A stretch of 64,000 nucleotides of DNA, taken from assembly GCA_049679255.1 (NCBI GenBank), contig JBAUFS010000124.1, forward strand, positions 1 to 64,000, given 5' to 3'. Under the pieces are notes generated by a model, which saw only the letters and a program-made list of their open reading frames with translations, searched no databases and was not told the DNA's origin. The translations under genes were made by a program, and so were the position numbers. Source of the DNA: Rhabdochlamydia sp049679255. Its GTDB lineage: Bacteria > Chlamydiota > Chlamydiia > Chlamydiales > Rhabdochlamydiaceae. Shown one piece after another: positions 60,601-64,000 of this stretch; the stretch's first letter is position 1; each line of letters opens with the position of its first letter.

Positions 60601-61412
60601 GAATCTACTGTCTTTAAAACAGGAATTAACTGTGGCCAATGAACCTCTGAGAGATAACATTTGATCTTTAATAAACCAGTAAATTGAATGGTTAGCCAAG
60701 AAGGGAGCTGCTTTTCTTTCTCTTCAAAAGAAATGGTATAAGGTTTTTTACTCTCCTGAAGCAGCATCAGCCATTTTGCAAGATCGGACCAAAAACACAG
60801 TTCATATTTTAGTCGGTGGCTAGGATTTGCTTCTTTCCACAATTGCAACTCATCGGGAGTCAAATTAGAAAATTTAAGGGAGGTCTCCTCTGTTTCAATG
60901 GCTCGTTCAAAAAAAAGTGTATGCAAATATTTTTTCGTTGCAGCAGTTAAAGGCTCTATATGAAAAAGAAGTTTATTCGTAGAGGATCTGATTTCATAAG
61001 CTTTTTCTTTTTTTCGTAATACATTTGCCTCATATCCATGTCGATTACAAAAAATTTGACATAAGCAATCCCAAAAGCTATGACGAAAACGCACATGCAA
61101 AGGCTGAAGATTTCCATTAAAAATAGTTAAGTACGCAGCAGCAAGATGTGCACAGGATTGAGTCTCTTCAGCTTCATCACAGGAACAAAATCCCTCTAAG
61201 ATTTTTCCTTGATCATCTATATGTAAAAAGGGTGAAAAAGAATGTGTATTTTCTTTATCAAATATTTCTATTTGATATGTCGCTTCTGAAAATAAAATTT
61301 TTTTAATAGATTGCTCTAATAATAACTGCTCAGCTTTTATTAGATTTTTTTGCGAAAAAGAAGATTGAGACATGGTAATTTTTAAGCTAGATTTCTCCTC
61401 ATTTGTGAGCAT
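57660..61412 (-). CDS. SNF2-family helicase with SWIM zinc finger, 1250 aa
   Basis: A large DNA-dependent ATPase of the SNF2/RapA group. An N-terminal SWIM zinc finger lies at about residues 73-92 (CSCDEAEE, then SCAHLAAAYL). Residues 100-750 form a long region of repeated strand-helix units without a clear match. The helicase part starts near 780: CDEMGLGKTHQ (Walker A, near 800), LIVFDEVQNAKN near 899 (DEVQ for DEAH), GLTGTPIENSL, and the C-terminal part with VVFSQYLNMLNLIEKYL and DRVHRIGQNRG near 1180. Chlamydia has two such genes (CT555, CT708), one of this type. The start at 61412 lacks a strong ribosome binding site; an internal ATG at 61373 is the alternative. Confidence 0.93.
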   Translation of the reverse strand: MLTNEEKSSLKITMSQSSFSQKNLIKAEQLLLEQSIKKILFSEATYQIEIFDKENTHSFSPFLHIDDQGKILEGFCSCDEAEETQSCAHLAAAYLTIFNGNLQPLHVRFRHSFWDCLCQIFCNRHGYEANVLRKKEKAYEIRSSTNKLLFHIEPLTAATKKYLHTLFFERAIETEETSLKFSNLTPDELQLWKEANPSHRLKYELCFWSDLAKWLMLLQESKKPYTISFEEKEKQLPSWLTIQFTGLLKIKCYLSEVHWPQLIPVLKTVDSPLVVHGQPYSYIRAIRYNEADKKLFIEMDQSQKQQQEEKAKGIAVGDFIFIPKKGFFPATIDPIFEQREISAQKIGKIFFKHAPILQRFLNKPIHAGNNRIQYDLFFDAEERLHLECYLFEKKDLQKKSSARFGNWVYLEKKGFFQVENWLFDGVTKIIERADVSEFVSQHRAWLNSFPLFQTHVYTIESQLRFFVTASKQLWFEAAIEMLEAEDKISDFGAWIYVKDQGFFAKRTQLQTGSIYSGLTIEKDRVAEFIQMHREELENVRGFFSPICPILKSGYEISLKNEQVFIQSVIQLLPEYQDKNVQFFDEFTYVENQGFYEITFEQRLKKKYMPSAFISKEQETNFILYDLDTLVDQIITLQKELTKPHSLQVEIRNLEQLKKNKHFQWRMHLVFISELGEVDAKEIWQAIIENRPYLFTPAGLITLKQSHFNWLKAIRKQQWDAKSFLKCTTLDWLRLTVFEEIKAPEGRSIQALQTRKWLESISQFETQTPMDLTGFRSRLRAYQETGVNWLWFLYTYGLSGMLCDEMGLGKTHQAMGLIAAVFNELQKRAKFLVVCPTSVIYHWEELLKNFLPEVRVLTFYGVGRNFELFTTQADLLLTSYGVLRSEKAILSQYTFDLIVFDEVQNAKNSQSQTHKALKILNAHMRLGLTGTPIENSLLELRSLFEVIVPGYLPQEAHFKHLFVNPIEKGQDQARKVLLKRLVDPFILRRKKKEVLLELPEKIEEISYCDLSEEQKNLYKAAFFQQKSQLMQQIEDEHKPLPYLHVFALLSTLKQICDHPCLINKQFDEFHKHQSGKWDLFVQLLQETRDSGQKLVVFSQYLNMLNLIEKYLKEQNIGFAGIRGSTRNRKEMLDRFKQDPTCEVFVASLQAAGVGVDLVSASVVIHYDRWWNPARENQATDRVHRIGQNRGVQVFKLVTKNTIEEHIHKLIEKKQALMEGVIEFTDQDQIKKLNREELIHLINLIDQDVKKI

Positions 61413-61451
61413 GCCTAGCTATCGATATGTTTGCAATATGCTTAAAAAATT

Positions 61452-62219
61452 TTAAGACAATTCCAAGCTACCTGAAAATACTTGGCAAGCCCCTGCTAAC
61501 ATTTGTATATTTCCGCTTGCAGAAATAAAGAATTTCATCTGTTTAGAAATTTTATCAGAAGCACTTGCTATCAAAATAGGCTGTGGGGGGTTAGAGAGTT
61601 TACTTACAACAAATGCAACAGCAGCAAAGCCCGTGCCACAAGAAATGGTTTCGTTTTCTACTCCCCTTTCATAAGTGCGAACAACAAGCTGGCTATTTAG
61701 AAAGCTAGCAAAATTTACATTTATCCCTTCAGAAAAGGCAAATCGAATCTCTTGGACTGTTTTTATGAGATCAATTTGACCAAACGAGGGCAAAAAAACA
61801 ACGGCGTGAGGAACACCAACTTTAACTACATAGACAGTAAATTCATGGATTTTAATCGGCCAATGAGAAATTAAGGGCTGCTTTAAATCAACCCCTATTT
61901 GGTCTTCTTTACGCCAGCAGGTAAATACACCACTTCTTGTTTCAATCTCAATAGGTTCCTGAGCCATCTCATAATCAGCAACGCATCTAATCCCGTTGCC
62001 GCACATATCAGCTTCACTACCATCGCTATTAAAGATGCGCATTTTTAGATCAGCGCATTTAGAGCCCTCAAGCAAGAGTACCCCATCTGCTCCTATTCCC
62101 AAATGTCTATCGCAGATCCTGGGTATTTGAGCAAAAAAAGCACTCTTCTCTATAGGGGATTTTCTTTGATCGATCAATATAAAATCATTACCAATTCCAT
62201 GGTATTTAGTAAAAATCAC
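61452..62219 (-). CDS. dapF: Diaminopimelate epimerase DapF
   Basis: Converts LL- to meso-diaminopimelate, the step after DapL. It is 255 aa. The start KYHGIGNDFILID is typical. The two catalytic cysteines are in ADMCGNGIRC near residue 73 and TISCGTGFAAVA near 193. Starts with GTG, which overlaps the clpP stop (GTGA), so it is coupled to clpP. The gene order glyA-clpP-dapF is that of Chlamydia. In C. trachomatis DapF has also been linked to glutamate racemisation (from memory). Confidence 0.96.
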   Translation of the reverse strand: MIFTKYHGIGNDFILIDQRKSPIEKSAFFAQIPRICDRHLGIGADGVLLLEGSKCADLKMRIFNSDGSEADMCGNGIRCVADYEMAQEPIEIETRSGVFTCWRKEDQIGVDLKQPLISHWPIKIHEFTVYVVKVGVPHAVVFLPSFGQIDLIKTVQEIRFAFSEGINVNFASFLNSQLVVRTYERGVENETISCGTGFAAVAFVVSKLSNPPQPILIASASDKISKQMKFFISASGNIQMLAGACQVFSGSLELS

Positions 62220-62827
62220 GCTTCTAGATCTTGATAGCTAGAAACTACCTTATCAAGCAGACCAAATTCTAAGGCCTCATCTGCACTCATCCACATATCA
62301 CGGTCTAAGGCTTTATCAATCTCTTCTGCTTTTTTCCCTGTTGCTTCCACATAAATATCTACAATTCCCTGTCTGGTTTTCAAGATTTCTCTTGCTTGAA
62401 TTTCCAAATCGGTCGCTTGTCCGCGAATCACTGAATGGATAGAGGGTTGATGAATCATAAAACGGGAATGAGGAGTCGCAAAGCGTTTCCCAGGAGCAGC
62501 ACATAGACTTAAAACAGAACCCATAGAAGCAGCAATTCCTGTAACAAGCGTTGTGACAGGTGAAGTGATCATCTTAACCTGATCCCAAACCGCAAAACCC
62601 GCATCAACTGATCCACCTGGCGAATTAATAATAAATAAAATAGGCTTACCTGGATCCATTAACTCCAAGTACCATAATTTACGAATGGCATTACGAGCAG
62701 TATTGCTATCTACAGCATCACAAAAGAAGATCCTTCTGGATTTAAGTAGCACTTCATCAATCTTATCATCGAGCGATCCTAAAGGGAATTTCTGATTCGC
62801 TTCCTGCCTTTGGCTCACTAACGACAT
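62216..62827 (-). CDS. clpP: ATP-dependent Clp protease proteolytic subunit ClpP
   Basis: Serine protease subunit that forms a barrel and degrades unfolded proteins fed by ClpX or ClpC. The catalytic triad is visible: Ser in GIAASMGSVLSL, His in RFMIHQPS, Asp in LDRDMWMSADEA. I start it at 62827 (203 aa), with GAGG eight bases upstream, which matches the length of chlamydial ClpP2; a longer frame to 62878 has no such signal. It is the second of two clpP genes in chlamydiae and lies in the glyA-clpP-dapF operon. The protein keeps all expected motifs. Confidence 0.95.
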   Translation of the reverse strand: MSLVSQRQEANQKFPLGSLDDKIDEVLLKSRRIFFCDAVDSNTARNAIRKLWYLELMDPGKPILFIINSPGGSVDAGFAVWDQVKMITSPVTTLVTGIAASMGSVLSLCAAPGKRFATPHSRFMIHQPSIHSVIRGQATDLEIQAREILKTRQGIVDIYVEATGKKAEEIDKALDRDMWMSADEALEFGLLDKVVSSYQDLEA

Positions 62828-62901
62828 AAATACCTCATTTTTTTTCAGTCTCATTTTTTTAGCATCTGGCAAAAACATTATCTAGGGTTGCATCCTTTTT
62901 T

Positions 62902-64000
62902 TCAATCAAAGATCAAATCTGGATACAGAGGGAACCGTTTTAATAAAACACTTATATGTTTTTGAATCTCCTTGAGCACAGAAGAGTCAATCTCTATTAA
63001 AGAACGGCTGTTTCCTTTTTCTGCTTTAGCAGGTTTTGTAGCTTTAAGCAACAGATAAATCCAATCTGCAATTTGCGTCATCTCCTGCTCTTTCATTCCT
63101 AAAGTAGTTAAAGCAGCTGTTCCTATACGTACCCCTGAGGTAAACCAAGGCCCATTTTTATCAAAAGGTATACTATTGCGATTCACTGTAAAATGCGCCT
63201 GTCTAAGAGCATTTTCCGCTTGCAACCCAGTTAAACCAAGAGAGGATGAAACCTCAAGAACCATCAGATGGTTCTCTGTTCCTCCAGTAAGAACATGAAT
63301 CCCATGATGAATTAATCCATTTGCTAGCGCTTGAGCATTTTTTACTATTTGTTCTGCATAGACACAAAAAGAGGATGTATTTGCTTCTTTAAAGGCCACA
63401 GCTTTAGCAGCAATTACATGAGGAAGCGGACCCCCTAAAGTTATCGGGCACCCCTTATCAACTACTTCTCTAAACTCTTTTTGACACAGGATCATTCCCC
63501 CTCTAGGCCCTCTCAGAGTTTTATGGGTGGTTGAAGTAATCATTTGCGCATAAGGAATAGGGTTATACTCCCCTACCATCACTTTCCCAGCAACAAGACC
63601 TGCAAAATGTGCCATATCTACAAGCAAAACAGCTCCTACGCTATCTGCTATTTCACGCATTTTAGCAAAGTTAATTTTCCTTGAATAGGCTGAATAACCC
63701 GCGATTAAAATAGCAGGTTTTTCCTGCTTTGCAATTTCACTGATTTTTTTATAATCCAATAAATGAGTATTCGGATCTACTTCATAGCAAAAAGCCTGCA
63801 TCATTTTAGCAGAAATATTATGCCGATACCCATGCGTTAGGTGTCCTCCGGAATTAAGAGACATACCCAATACTTTTTGATTCACGAGAAGCTGACGCAC
63901 TTGCTCGTATTCTTCTTTAGAAAGATCGTTAATATTTTTTTTACCTAACTTCTCTACCTGCTTATTTTGGATACGCGCTACCAAAATTGCCCAAAAAGCC
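62902..64000 (-). CDS. glyA: Serine hydroxymethyltransferase GlyA (5' end outside window)
   Basis: Converts serine and tetrahydrofolate to glycine and methylene-tetrahydrofolate. The frame is open to the right edge, so the N-terminus is missing; about 365 residues are present. Motifs: GMSLNSGGHLTHGYRHN near the visible start (SHMT GGHLTHG), VDMAHFAGLVAGK, the PLP lysine in STTHKTLRGPRGG, and the terminal SGVRIGTAALTTLGM. A segment with KEEYEQVRQLLVN near the start of the visible part is the extra insertion seen in chlamydial GlyA. The gene precedes clpP by about 75 bases and is probably the head of the operon. Confidence 0.95.
   Translation of the reverse strand, partial: AFWAILVARIQNKQVEKLGKKNINDLSKEEYEQVRQLLVNQKVLGMSLNSGGHLTHGYRHNISAKMMQAFCYEVDPNTHLLDYKKISEIAKQEKPAILIAGYSAYSRKINFAKMREIADSVGAVLLVDMAHFAGLVAGKVMVGEYNPIPYAQMITSTTHKTLRGPRGGMILCQKEFREVVDKGCPITLGGPLPHVIAAKAVAFKEANTSSFCVYAEQIVKNAQALANGLIHHGIHVLTGGTENHLMVLEVSSSLGLTGLQAENALRQAHFTVNRNSIPFDKNGPWFTSGVRIGTAALTTLGMKEQEMTQIADWIYLLLKATKPAKAEKGNSRSLIEIDSSVLKEIQKHISVLLKRFPLYPDLIFD

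Noticed and set aside
57660..61412. Restriction or phage-defence role for the SNF2 gene
   Set aside because: SNF2 genes of this type are standard in chlamydiae and no defence partner genes are adjacent.
1..64000. CRISPR array, rRNA or tRNA genes
   Set aside because: No regularly spaced direct repeats, no rRNA sequence, and no cloverleaf with the usual T-arm was found in the gaps; a tRNAscan run would settle the tRNA point.

Overview
The window is a low-GC (mid-30s % by eye), gene-dense stretch of a Chlamydiales chromosome. Gene order matches Chlamydiaceae in several blocks (from memory): rnc-radA-hemC, dapL followed by a CT391-like gene, the type III secretion (T3SS) block corresponding to CT663-CT674, and glyA-clpP-dapF. 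It also carries genes that Chlamydiaceae lack or that mark environmental chlamydiae: metK, oxygen-dependent hemF, an AbiE toxin-antitoxin pair, an Rpn/PD-(D/E)XK transposase-like gene and an IS630 remnant. The AT content and the number of lineage-specific effector-like paralogs suggest the Rhabdochlamydiaceae/Simkaniaceae side of the order. That placement is inference.

Layout. 1-1.6 kb: end of an IS630 transposase and an orphan gene. 1.7-8.2 kb: housekeeping genes (metK, hemD, hemC, radA, rnc, dapL, a CT391-like gene). 8.2-12.1 kb: two Inc-like coiled-coil proteins and two paralogous low-complexity proteins, one with polyproline. 12.1-18.4 kb: a BioF-like protein that has lost its PLP lysine, then hemG, hemF, hemE and tkt. 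18.6-18.7 kb: a candidate structured small RNA with a good promoter and terminator. 18.85-26.0 kb: an apparent T3SS translocon operon whose proteins look more like EspA/SseB, EspD/SseC and SseD than a classical LcrV set, a second copy of the tip-type pair, and two unknown genes between them. 26.2-46.7 kb: the T3SS core in the order sctG-type chaperone, sctD, sctE-type (CdsE), sctF, CdsG, [Rpn insertion], CT668-like, sctN, sctO, sctP, a second sctP-like gene, sctQ, pknD, four tandem paralogs of unknown function, a methyltransferase on the other strand, and sctC. 46.7-49.4 kb: a lipoprotein, a yidD-like gene and der. 49.5-51.3 kb: a tandem pair of unknown proteins sharing a CPNGCGKKL motif. 51.4-53.7 kb: abiEii, abiEi and a GNAT acetyltransferase. 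53.7-57.6 kb: two intact oppA-type genes and one decayed copy. 57.7-64 kb: a SNF2 helicase, dapF, clpP and partial glyA.

How the parts work together. Five heme genes (hemC, D, G, F, E) sit in two clusters. dapL and dapF supply meso-diaminopimelate. The T3SS block covers a cytosolic chaperone, the inner ring (SctD), the needle (SctF) with its two chaperone-like partners, the ATPase/stalk/needle-length/C-ring proteins, a Ser/Thr kinase and the outer secretin, so it is close to a complete export path for the many effector-like proteins encoded beside it. The least explained material is the four-gene paralog array between pknD and sctC, the secretin with seven tandem periplasmic repeats, the kinase fused to a degenerate phosphatase-like domain, the EspA-like translocon with its duplicated cassette, the candidate small RNA, and the AbiE promoter buried in a perfect 20-bp inverted repeat that would give a leaderless mRNA.
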